A program made the translations under genes and the position numbers. Under the pieces are notes generated by a model. That model did not search any database. It saw only the letters and a list, made by a program, of their open reading frames with translations, and was not told the origin of the DNA. A stretch of 64,000 nt of DNA from Erythrophleum ivorense (lineage: Eukaryota; Streptophyta; Magnoliopsida; Fabales; Fabaceae). Shown piece by piece: positions 36,086 through 48,300 of this stretch; within the stretch, counting starts at the first letter, position 1; the number at the start of each line of letters is the position of its first letter. The stretch is taken from positions 930,001 through 994,000 of the forward strand of contig JAIUCV010000227.1 of assembly GCA_026724425.1 (NCBI GenBank). Direction: 5' to 3'.

Positions 36086-36315
36086 ATGTCTCGGATGTAT
36101 ATATGTCTGGGTCTGATTCTGAGCCTGCTTTGTGGGACCGTGACTACGACATCTTCTTCACTGGGATCAAGTCGTTCGATCCTTCGGGATGTGAACGATA
36201 GTAGTAAAAATGGTGATCCTCGAGATTATGCCGTTGATTTGAATGCAACAAATTTCAATACAGTTCTGAAGGATACCCCAGCTGCTTTCGCTGTTGTCGA
36301 ATTCTTTGCCCATTG
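36086..36315 (+). CDS. QSOX: QSOX exon 1: signal peptide and start of thioredoxin fold
   Basis: Starts at the first ATG (MSRMYICLGLILSLLCG), a hydrophobic leader followed by a small-residue and serine-rich stretch. It then encodes DYAVDLNATNFNTVLKDTP and AAFAVVEFFAHW. The donor is cattg/GTTGG at 36316, leaving two bases of the Trp-77 codon. Confidence 0.9.
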
Positions 36316-39300
36316 GTTGGTGATTAATTTCCAAACAAAATTTCATTTTTATGCCTCTCTGTTCGTGGAATTGATTAAATTTTCTGTTGGGTATTAAATT
36401 TTTTAAATTGTATCTAACGTTTCGTTATGGATATACTCTAGATGCTGGGGGTGCTTTTTCTTTAGGTAGGGTAATAAACCATTTGATCAGCAAAGTAGAT
36501 CTGCAAGTAAAATAATGAGAGATGAAATTATGACAACTATTTGGATTTTTGAAGCCGCAATGTGAACAAGATGAAGTATGATAACGCGTTTGGAAAATTT
36601 GGTAGTTAATGGTTTGCTTTTGTCCGAGATATTGTCCTTTAGCTAGCATAACTACAAATTGGATGTAAAATTTATTGGAGATGTGACAAAATATTAAGAA
36701 CAGCTAAAGGTTTCTGGCTTTCTGTAACAGAGGTTATGAACAGTAGATGTGAACGATAAGAGAACAAAGTGGTTGGATAAATCAAAACATCACTTGTGTC
36801 TTTGGAAAAATTGCCATCTTTAAACCATTCACTTCATGTAAACCTCCTCTACCCTTTGCGAGCGGACAAGGACTGATTTTGTAGATTACTTTACTGTTGG
36901 CGGTTCAGATGCAGTAGTTACCACCAAGTTCAACTTATGATGAAGCATGTACATAGATAGATACTAGTTAGTATGGGATGTCTAAGTCCCATATTGATTA
37001 ATATGGGATGTTTGGTGTGGTATTTAAGGAGGGTGGTTCTTTTTCCTTGACAATGCACTTTTAAGGGTAGTTTTCCACATCCCTTGGATATTATCATTTA
37101 GTATCAGAGCTGGTTGGCCATCGGCATGGAATCATACATCTATTGGATGGGTGAAATTATTTTTAACTTCCATTGGTTACAGGGTTTTAGTTATGGATTT
37201 AAATTTCCATTGCACCTTTGTTTTTTTTTTTTTTGGAACATGTGGGCCTATTTTTATAAACTTTTTTTGGGTCTAATCCATCTTTTTCACTTGATTCAGC
37301 GCCTAGCTGCCTTCTTCCATTTTGTCTTTTCTCTTCTGTTGCTCTCTTGTTGAGTGCTTGTTTTATATTATTATCTTCCTTTGTGATACCATATTGCCTA
37401 AGAAAGAAATGTATATTGAAATAATATAAATTTTGAATTTACTGTGATTTACATGCTCTATGTTAGTCCTAGTCTCTTGACATCTTAGCCATATTTCATG
37501 TTTGTGTGTATTGTAAGTTCCTAATCACATGCTACTACTTGTTTTTAATAGAGTTTTTACATTTGCTTTGTCCTAAATTCTTATTTCTTACTCTTCCAAG
37601 AAATATATGATCAATGTATTCATATTATAGCTTACTCATTTAAATGTCAAAATGACATTGAATAAACAATTTTCTGCCAGCTCTATTCTATGATTTATGC
37701 ATGTGCTATTTTTCATGAAAGACGAATTGACTTATTGAGACAAGCCTGAAACAGGAGTTGAATTTTGTTTGTCTGTTTGACTTCATTCATTCACCCCCCC
37801 CCCAAAAAAAAAAAGAATTCCTTTCTGTGTGTGTATTTGAGTGAGCATATATTGTACTTTGGCTTGTGGAATTTCAAAACTTAGTTAAGATGGTAGAATA
37901 TAAAGAAAAATTTGAAATGAAAAAATTTTATTTTCTCTTCCATCCAGTTGAAATTATTTTTTGAAGTTTGCAAGTTCTTTTCTGCTGTCTAGGTGTATTT
38001 ATTTGTCAAGAAATATGAGTACAATAAATTCTAATTTTCCTTATGTCTCTTACTTGTCTGGCAGGTGCCCTGCTTGCAGGAATTATAAGGTATTAATAGG
38101 TAAAAGATATAGTTTATTTTTATGCTTTTTACTATCCATCATTTCAACTCATCACTATACTCTCTTTGAATATATATTGTAGCCACACTATGAAAAGGTC
38201 GCAAGGCTTTTTAATGGACCTGATGCAGTGCATCCAGGAATTATATTGATGACAAGGGTAGATTGTGCATTGAAGGTATGTGTATCGCCTATTACTTTCT
38301 TCGCAAGGTGTGGTTTTATATTTATGCAAATTTTACTCCCTGCCCTCTAGCTGCTAAGTAGTTTTCTTCTTCAGAAAAATATTTGTCTTTAAAGAAAGTT
38401 TTACTTGCCTTGAGGCAAAATAATGTTGACCATCTTGGTAGAATGGATGTCATCTGTTAATGAGGAATTAAATAGTTCTATTTGAAAGGAATGCCAAACG
38501 CTTCAAGGATATTCACTCTTAAACTTCACTATCCATTGTGGGCTTTGGCACTTCTTAATATAGGGGGAAAAACTAGATCATCTTAAACTCAAGGAAAACT
38601 GAAATGGATATCATTGTTCATGAGATGTAATATCTTCAAATCATATTCTGGATGTAATATGTAACATTTAGGGCAGTTGAGCAATGATGTTGAAGAATGG
38701 ATCGAAAAAGATATTATATTGATCTAAATTCTTTCCAGCAGAGCTGTACAAAATATAAATATAAAACTAAGTCAGAAATTGGAGTTAATGCTCCCTAATT
38801 CGTTGTTCTAACTAGAAAGGAAATAATTTGAAAAGAAACTAATCCTATATAATCTATACAATCAATGCTAATTAGGACTAATAAGCTCTAGTTAACTATT
38901 TACATAAAACGAAATATTGGCCTAATGAATTCAGGACTCATTAGGCTGAAAATTAGGAATTCCACACCCTCTCTCAAGCGGGGGAGTAAGTGTCCACCAT
39001 ACCCAACTTACTTAGATGAGTATCAAACTGAGTTTTAGGAGAAGACTTGGTCAAGATATCAACCGTTTGGTGATTGGTGGATATGTAGGCTAGCTCAATA
39101 ACACCCTCCTCAATCTTCTCCTTGATGAAGTGATGATCAATTTTGATATGCATAGTTCTATCAGGATGAATAGGATTTTTGGCTATGCTTATTGTAGCTT
39201 GATTGTTACATAAGAGTTTCATGCATGTTGAAGGTGGAAATTGTAATTTTTCAAGTAGTTTTTTTAACCAAATTCCTTCACATATACCATGGGTCATGGC

Positions 39301-42300
39301 CCAAAACTTTGCTTCAGCACCACTTTGAGCAACTACCATTTGTTTATTGCTTCTCCAACTTACAAGATTCCTCCACACATAAGAGCAACAACTTGTTGTA
39401 GGTCTCCTATTTGTAAGAGATCTTGCCTAGTCAGCGTTAGAGTATACTTCTAAGGTTTTGTTTATTCCTTTCTTGAAGAAATGGCCTTTTCTTGGAGTCA
39501 TCTTTAAATATCTTAACACTTGATTCATTACTTCAAGATGCTCCTTTATAGGATTATTCATAAATTGACTGGCAACACTAATAGTAAAACTAATATCTGG
39601 CCTCGTGTGAGAAAAATATATCAACTTACTCACTAGTCTTTGATACATTCCTTTGTCAACAAGGGTTGAATCTCCCTTTGAACCAACCTTATAAGTAGGG
39701 TCCATTTGGGTATCAACTATTTTGCATCCCATCAATCCAGTTTCCTTAATTAAATCCAAGGTGTATTTCCTTTGAGACACTAAAATCCTTTTACTAGATT
39801 CTTCATACCTAGAAAATATTTTAAATCACATAGATTTTTTACTTCATATTTTGTGTTTAATACACATTTTAGATAGGTTATTTCCTGATCATCATTGCTC
39901 GTGATAATTATATCATCCACGCAGACTATCAAGATGGTCATCTTATCAGTTGAAGACTTCTTGATGAATGAAGTATGATTGCGTTGCCCTTGCACGTAGC
40001 TCACTTCTTCATAGCCTTAGTAAATCTCTCAAACGAAGCTTGAGGAGACTATTTGAGCCTGTAAAAAGATTTTTGAAGTTTACACACCAAATTAGTATCT
40101 CTCAGTTTCCTTAGTCTAGAGGGAACTTTCATGTAAACTTCTTCCAAGCCACTGTTCAAAAAGCATTTTTGACATCTAATTGGTGTAGCCTCCAATCAAG
40201 GTTTGCTACTAGGACTTGTTTAGTGTTGAGTTTGGCCATAGGTACGAAAGTCTCCTGGAAGTCAATTCCATGTGTTTGTGTGAAACCCTTGGCAACAAGT
40301 CTTACTTTGTACCTGTCAATACTTCCATCTGCCTTATATTTCATATTAAACACCCAGTTGCAACCCACTGGTTGCTTGCCTTATGGTTTTTGGGTCAGCT
40401 CCAAAGTATCATTCTTTTGCAAGGCATGTAATTCTTCATTCATAGCGTCTCTCCATTTTGGATGTTTAAGAGCCTCCTCTATGCAACCTAGAATTTCAAG
40501 GCTGTCCTCATTTGCAATAAATGCCTTATGGTTAGGAGATAGCTTCTCATGGGACACAAACTGAGCAATGTGGTGTTGTATACATGATCTGATTCCCTTT
40601 CTATAGGCAATAGGAAGCAGAAGATCACTAGCCGCACTTAAATCATTTGAAGATTCAGAATAAAAAATACCTTGAGGTTCATGCACAATTTCGGGTGGAA
40701 ATGGAGTTGGGTCAGATTGGCAATGTTCTCTTGTCATTGATTGTTGTGATGCTGCCTCAGGTTGAAGAGAAGAATTGAATGACTCAACCTTGAGTTCAGT
40801 TGGTGATTCAGGCTCCATTCAAAAGGCTTAGGTTCAAGAGAGAAAGTTGTCAAAAACTGATATTTTTTCTCAAGTTTTTCTACTGATTTCTCTCCCTGAA
40901 TATCAGTGTTGGAGTAAATTGTGTTTTTTCAAGGAAGGTTACAACCATGGGGGTATACAATTTTCTTTTGTAGAAGGATTATAACATTTGTACCCCTTTT
41001 GGTGAGGAGAGTATCCTAAAAACAGCCATTTGACAGATTTAGGATCAAGTTTACTCCTTTGTGAGGGAATATGGACAAAGGCACTACTCCCAAGGACCCT
41101 TAGAGGAATTTCATGGAGAATTCTAGTTTGTGGGAAGGTTTTGAGAAGCATTTGACAAGTGGTGTCAAATTTGAGGGTTCTTGAAGACAATCTATTGGTG
41201 AGAAAGGTGGCTGTCAAAATTGGTTCCGCACAATAATTTTTAGGTACATTTGTAGCAATCATAAGGGATTGGGTAATTTCAAGGAGTCAACAGTTTTTTC
41301 TCTTGGCTGTCTCGTTTTGTTGAGGAGTATATGAGTAGACACTTTGATGAATATTGGAGATTCAAGAATATTATCCCTTTTTTTACTATTAGTTTGTTTT
41401 CTGTTATTATCTTTTATTGTCAATTATTATTTAGTCAGATATTTAAGTTAGTTAAATTAGATTATAATCTTAGTTAATAAAATCCCTAATATCTCGGCTA
41501 TGGAGGCAAGTGTGTTGCCTCTAGTTTTTTCCCTTTACAAGGGACAGATTATTTAGAATAAAAAAGGTGATTGAGAAAACATTGCTCTTAGCCGATTTCA
41601 TGGTATCAAAGCCATGATTAGGTTGGTGATTTTCAAGCCATGAATACCTCTTCTCATGGCACCAACACTGAACCGCAGAACCCAGGCAACAATGTGTCTC
41701 CTCTATAGGGGTCCATCGAGTTGTCTAGTCTCATGATCACTGGACATAAGCTAGACGGTGATAATTACTTGCAATGGTCTCAGTCTTTCTTGATGTTCAT
41801 TCACGACAGAGCCAAGGAAGATCATATCACAGGTCTTGCTAGCCAGCCAAGCCTTGAAGATCCCAAATATCCTATGTGGAAGTCAGAAAACAACCAAGTG
41901 ATGTCTTGGTTGATCAATTCAATAACAGTCGAGATTGGGAAAGGATTCATACTCTACAAAACTGCAAAAGAAATTTGGGATGCCGCGAGAGAAAGCTATT
42001 TTTCAGTCTCCAACACCACTGTGCTCTTTGAGATAAAAGGGAAGTTGCATGAGGTAAATCAGGGTATGATGTTTGTCATAAGTTATTTCAATTTACTTGT
42101 AACTTTGTGGCAGCAAATGGACATGTATGAGATCCACCAATGGTCCTGCATAGTTGACGCTACCTATTACCAAAAGTTGGTAGAGAACGAGAGAGTGTAC
42201 AAATTTTTACTTAGGCTTAATAGTGAATTCGAAGATGTGAGAAGCAGACTATTAAGTGCCCCATCACTACCCAGGTTGTGAGAAGCTCTCTTTGTTGTCA

Positions 42301-45300
42301 AGAGAGAAGAAAGTCGTAAGAGATTGACCAATGGAAGCTCATTAAGTGAAAATACAGCTCTAGTGGTCAGAACAAAGCATAAATCGAAGAAAGGAGGACG
42401 CCCCTGGTGTGATCACTGAAGCAAAATGGGACATACCGGAGACAATTGCTGGAAGTTTCACAACAAACTTATTCAGAACAGACAAAAACCTAAATTTGAA
42501 GGTAAAGTTCAGCTTGCTATAAACGATGAAGAATCAAGTCTTGATCTGTCTCTGATCAAAATTCAACTTGAGTAGCTACAACAAATCATTAGCAGTCATG
42601 AAAAGTAAAAAACAGTGAGTTCAAGTGGTCTTGTAGCTCAAGCAGGTAATTACCCTATAGTACTATATACTGTGTCCTTAAATGCAGTGAGGCAAGAGAA
42701 GGATTTATGGGTCATTGACTCAGGAGTAACTGACCATATGATAAGTGATTTTACTATGTTAAATGATGTAACTCGATGTGAGAAGCAAATGGCTGTAAAA
42801 ATTGCAGATGGTTCTGTTGTGGAAGTCACATACATAGGGATAGTATATTTATCTCCTGAGTTAATATTGAAAAACATCCTATTTGTTCCAAAACTTACTT
42901 GTAGCCTGATGCCAGTGAATAAATTGACCACTCATAATGATTGCCATGCTGACTTTGGGCCAAATGATTGTGTTTTTCAGGATATGAGGACGAAGAGGGT
43001 GATTGGCAATTGTGAACAGCTGGGAGGACTTTATTATTTTCGCAAGAATAAATGCAATGCTGCCTTGACAGCAAGTATAGTAGAGGAAGAAATTAAATTG
43101 TTGCATTATCACTCGGATCATCCAAGTTTAAAGTATCTTAAGCTTATGTGTCCCCATATTTCCAATAAATTTTTTTCAAATTTTCAATGTGATGTGTGTC
43201 CTCTTGCAAAACATACTAGAAATTCCTACCCTTCACATGAACATGTTCCCATGAAACCATTCACACTAATTCATAGTGATGTATTGGATCCCTCAAAAAT
43301 AAAAAATGTGAATGGTGCCTAGTGGTTTGTAATTTTTATTGACGATCATACTAGATTAACCTAGTTATATCTATTAAAGGAGAAATAAGAGGTTCCTAGT
43401 GTTTTTCAAAATTTCCATGCCATGATTCAAAATCAATTCCAAGCTAAACTAAAATTCCTTAGATCTGATAATGCCAAAGAATTCTTTAGTTCTAACTTGG
43501 AAAATTATCTTGCTCAACATGGAATTATACATTAGAGCTTGTGTATATACACCACAGCAAAATAGAGTCTTTGAAAGAAAAAATAGACAGCTTTTAAACA
43601 TGGCCCAAGCCTTACTTTTTCCTTGCAATGTGCCTCTGTTTTACTCTTTTTTTGGGGGAGGGGGGAGCAATTCTCATTGCTACCTATCTACTTAATCAAA
43701 CTCCTACAAAAACATTGAAATTTAAAAGTCCTCAACAGCTTCTTCTAGAGACCTATCTTGGTAACCAAGTTATGTCAAATCTGCCACTTACGATTTTCGG
43801 TTGCACTGCATTTGTTCATAACTACGATGGTGGAAAATTGGACCCTAAGGCAATCAAATGCATTTTTCTTGGTTATTCTCCTATTCAGAAAGGATATAGG
43901 TGCTATCACCTGCCAACAATGAAATTTTACACTACTAGTGACATCACCTTCCATGAAACCACACCATTTATCCCAAAACACCCATTCAAGGGGAGAACCA
44001 GATTCAAACCACACAGGAGTGGCTGTTTATGGACACAATTGTACCTCAGATTCAGTACCCAATCTCTGCACCATATCCAGAACTTGAGACCAGACTTGAA
44101 ACTCAATCTAACATCCATCTTATACCTGACCAGGGGGAGATATAGGAAGTAGTAGACTTTGTACAGTAGTTTGAGGCTGAACGTCAATCTGAAGTAGCTC
44201 AGCAGTAGTCACACCGAGATGGAAATCCAACTGCAGTGTCTGACCAGTAGTCACAACAACGCCAATCATCTTCTTCCACCTTAGATTTTTAGTTACATGA
44301 TCTTGCATGGCCCATTGCATTAAGGAAAGGGGTGAGATCTTGCACTACAAAACATCCAATTGGCAATTTTATCTCTTATGATACTGTCTCTTGGTATGAA
44401 AGCTTTTGTGATAAGTGTTTCAGCTGAAAAATTGCCTAGTGCATGATGCAATGCAACACCCTGCCTAGAAAGCTGCAATCCTTGAAGAGATGAGTGCACT
44501 CAAGAAAAATGAAACTTGGGAGGTAACTGAATTACCAAAGGTAGGTAAGTCAACTGTTGGGTGCAAATGGGTCTTCACTATAAAGTATAACCAGGATGGA
44601 AGCATTAGTAGATACAAGCCTAGATTGGTACTCAAAAGGTTTACACAGACTCATGGGATTAATTTTCAGGAGACTTTTGCTTCGGTAGCCAAATTCAACA
44701 CTATTAAGGTATTGTTATCTCTTGCATCTAACCTTGATTGGCCATTGTATCAAATGGATGTAAAAAATTCCTTCTTGAATGGTATGTTAAAAGGGGAAGT
44801 TTTTATGGATATAACTCCTTGTTTTGAATCCAGTGTAACTCAAAATAAAGTTTCTAAGCTTCACAAATCTCTTTATGGCTTAAAATGGTCACCACGTGCA
44901 TGGTTTAAGAGATTTACTAATGTTGTGAAAGGGAGTGGTTATACACAATGTCAGACTGATCATACTTTATTTGTAAAGCATGCCCCCAATGGGAAAATTA
45001 TTGTGTTAATAGTTTATGTTGATGATACAGTGATTACAGGTAGCAATCAAGAAGAAATACAGATATTCAAGAAGTTATTAGCATCTGAATTTGAAGTAAA
45101 GGACCTAGGAAAGCTTAGATACTTCCTAGGAATGGAGATAGGTAAAACTAAGGAAGGTATATTCGTATCTCAGAGAAAGCGTACTTTGGACTTACTAGAA
45201 GAAACAGGTATGATAGGGTGCAAGCCAGCTGAAACTCCAATGGAGGCAAATTACAAGATAGGCTTGAAGGAGAACTGTCCACCAATAGACACTGGGATGT

Positions 45301-48300
45301 ACGAGAGAGTAGTAGGACGACTGATCTATCTTTCCCATACTAGACCTGACATCTCATTTCCAATAAGTGTGGTAAGCCCAATTTATGAGCAAATCTAATG
45401 AAGAACACCTGGAAGCAGTTTATCAAATTCTGAGGTACCTAAAATACACTCCAAGAAAAGGCCTCAATTTCAAAAAAGGGGCACATAGGGGTGTTGAGAT
45501 ATATACTGATACTGATTGGGCTGGATCTATAATTGACAGCCGTTTTACCACTGGATATTGCTCCTATATTTGGGGTAACTTTGTGACTTGGAGAAGTATA
45601 AAACAACTAGTAGTAGCTAGAAGTAGTGTTAAAGCAGAATTTCGAACTTTGGCTTTGGGAATATGTGAGAGTATTTGGCTATCCAGGTTACTCAAAGAGC
45701 TGGAAATCAGTACTGAAGGGCCTATGAAGATACTATGTGACAATATGGCAACTATTAGAATAGTAAAAAATCCAATACACTATGATAGGACTAAACATGT
45801 GGAAATTGATCGCCAGTACATCAAGGAGAAAATTGCCTTAGGGGGAGTATTGGGAATGTTCAATATTTATTTACCAGCTTGAGGGGGAGTATTGGAGATT
45901 CAAGAATATTATCCCTTTTTTTCCTGTCAGTTATTATTTAGTCAGATACTCCCTTCGGTCTTTTTTATTAGAAACAAAAAATTGTTTCACTAATATTAAG
46001 AAAAACAGTTAATATCAGTTTAACTCATTGATTAGGTTCAAATTTGGTAATTCTTTCTTATTTTACCCATCTTCATTTTACATGAGAAAACGTTATGCAT
46101 TGTTAAATGTATTGGGTGTAATAATAAATGAAAGGTAAAAAAAACTTTATTATTTAATGAAGTAAAAATATATACCATGTTTCTTATATTTTGGGACAAA
46201 AAAATCTCTTTAGATTGTCTTATAAAAAGTACCGGAGAGAGTATTTAAGTTAGTTATAATCATTTAAATTAGATTATAATCTTAGTTAATAAAATCCCTA
46301 ATATCTTGGCTATGGAGGCAGGTGTGTTGCCTCTAGCTTTTCCCTTTAAAAGGGACAAATTATTCAGAATAAAAAAGGCGACTGAGAAAACATTAGTCTC
46401 AGCTGATTTCAATGAACAATGTCATTTTCAAAGGAAAAAAATCCCCAAGGACAGAATTGAAAAAATCTTGGCCATTATTAGCTCTAAATATTTTCATTTG
46501 AGTCTGAAATTGGTTTTTAATCATGACACGACAGTTTTTGACCAAGGAAGTTGCTTCAGATTTTTCTTTCATAAGAAACAAACAAGAGGTACAAGTGTGG
46601 TCATCAATGAAGGACACGAACCACCTCATACCCATTATGTTAAGTATACAGGATGGACTCCGCATATCATTATGAATGATAGAGAATGGCTGGGTGGGTT
46701 ATACACATGGGCTGGATAAGTTCTTTGACAATGTTTAGAAAGACAACAGACCTCACATTTGAAAAATTTCCAAGCACAAGAAATTCAAATGCCCAAGATG
46801 TTGACACCAAAGCATCATGTTATTTTCTTTTTCCACAGAGTTCACATTATTTGCATAAGAGGTATTGTATTTATTTCTACACTTGAGCTGGTACAACCCT
46901 TCTTGAGCTTTAACATTGCCAATCATCCTCTCTGAATCCTTATCCTGTAATAAACAGCCAGGAGGAGAGAATTTAGCAATGTAATTTAAGTCTTGGGTAA
47001 GCTTACTAAGGGACAACAAATTACATGACAAATTTGGCACAAGCGGGACAGATTGAAGTGTCAAATTTTCAGAAATAATGACTTTTCCAACCCCTGTTAC
47101 TTCAGACATACTTCCATCAGTGATCTTTATTGTGTATTTGTTGGGATATGCTCTATATTCATGAAATAGGGAAGCATCCCCAGTCATATGGTCAAATGCC
47201 CCATAGTCTATTATCCATGTTGCTGCATCTTCTGTCTTAGTATGAAAAGCACCCAAAAAATTACATTTTTGTGCTACGGAACCAGAAGCAATGATAGGGG
47301 TTAGATGAAGAATCTTGGTCTATAAATTGTCGCAACCATTCCGCTTGTTCCATGCTGAATAGGCAAGATTCATTAGGAATTTTGCCATGTCCTTTAGTGG
47401 CAGCAATGAATCCTCTGTTCTCCTTCTCCTTGTTTGATTTCCAATCCATGGGTCTACCATGAATCTTCCAACAAGTGTCTCATGTGTGGCCTGGATGTCA
47501 ACAATGGTCACACCATGATCTCCCTCTTTGTTGTTTGTTATCACTGTTCTGAGGTGCACCTTTAGTCAAGAGGGCAGATCCCTCATGAGTGGCAGCAGCG
47601 GAGGTTTTCTATGGCTTTCTTTTCTTCTCACTTCTGAAAACACCAGTCTAATTGATGGTAAGGGATTCAAACTCAGAATTCTTCCTCTTATCTCATCTAA
47701 GGACTTATGAAGACCCAAGAGGAATTTAAAATTCTCTCCTCCTCAATTAGTTCTCTATATCTCTTGGCATCTTCTAATCTGGATTTTCAAAGGTGTCCAG
47801 CTGTTGCCATAGGTAGTTAGTGCACTACAGTATTGAGTCACAGAGAAGTCCCTTTGTTTGAGATCATCCAACTTGCTTTTGATCTCAAACAATTTAGAGA
47901 TGTTTTCACAATCTGAATAAGTCTCTTTCATAGCTTCCTAGATCTCATGTGCCGTGTTGTGGAACGAAAAGGTGCGACAAATGTCAATGTTCATGGTTAT
48001 ATCAACTAGGACTTGACCATGTTTTTCTCTGCACACCATGTAGTGAATTTGGGATCCTTTTTGTCTAATGGAGTGACAGCTCTAGTCAAGTAGTTGTCCT
48101 TGCCTTTGCCTGAGATGAACATCATCATTGATTTGGCCCACTGCAAGTAATTTTGGTCATTTAATTTATGACCATTGATGATGTGAATCTGGCCCTCTGA
48201 TGCAACTTGACTAGATGATTCTAGCCCAGAAGACTTGCTCGTGAATTGGTTGGTTTCAGATGCCATTCTGATTGCCACAAGATGGAGCAAGGATTTATTG

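Larger units (their letters stand above)
41352..46411 (+). mobile_element. Inner Ty1/copia retrotransposon nested in the outer one
   Basis: A complete plus-strand element flanked by atgaa duplications (41347-41351 and 46412-46416). 5' LTR 41352-41600, primer site TGGTATCAAAGC at 41601-41612, purine tract GAGGGGGAG at 45881-45889, 3' LTR 45890-46411 including a MITE. Without the MITE the element is about 4.77 kb. Both LTRs start TATTGG, not the usual TGTTGG, and end TTTCA. All domains are present, with many stops. It is a relative of the outer element, in the opposite orientation. Confidence 0.92.

Noticed and set aside
40169..40564. 131-codon plus frame opposite the outer copia polymerase
   Set aside because: Shadow of the minus-strand reverse transcriptase.
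46306..46719. 137-codon plus frame
   Set aside because: Spans the inner copia 3' LTR and the antisense of the outer integrase; a chance frame.
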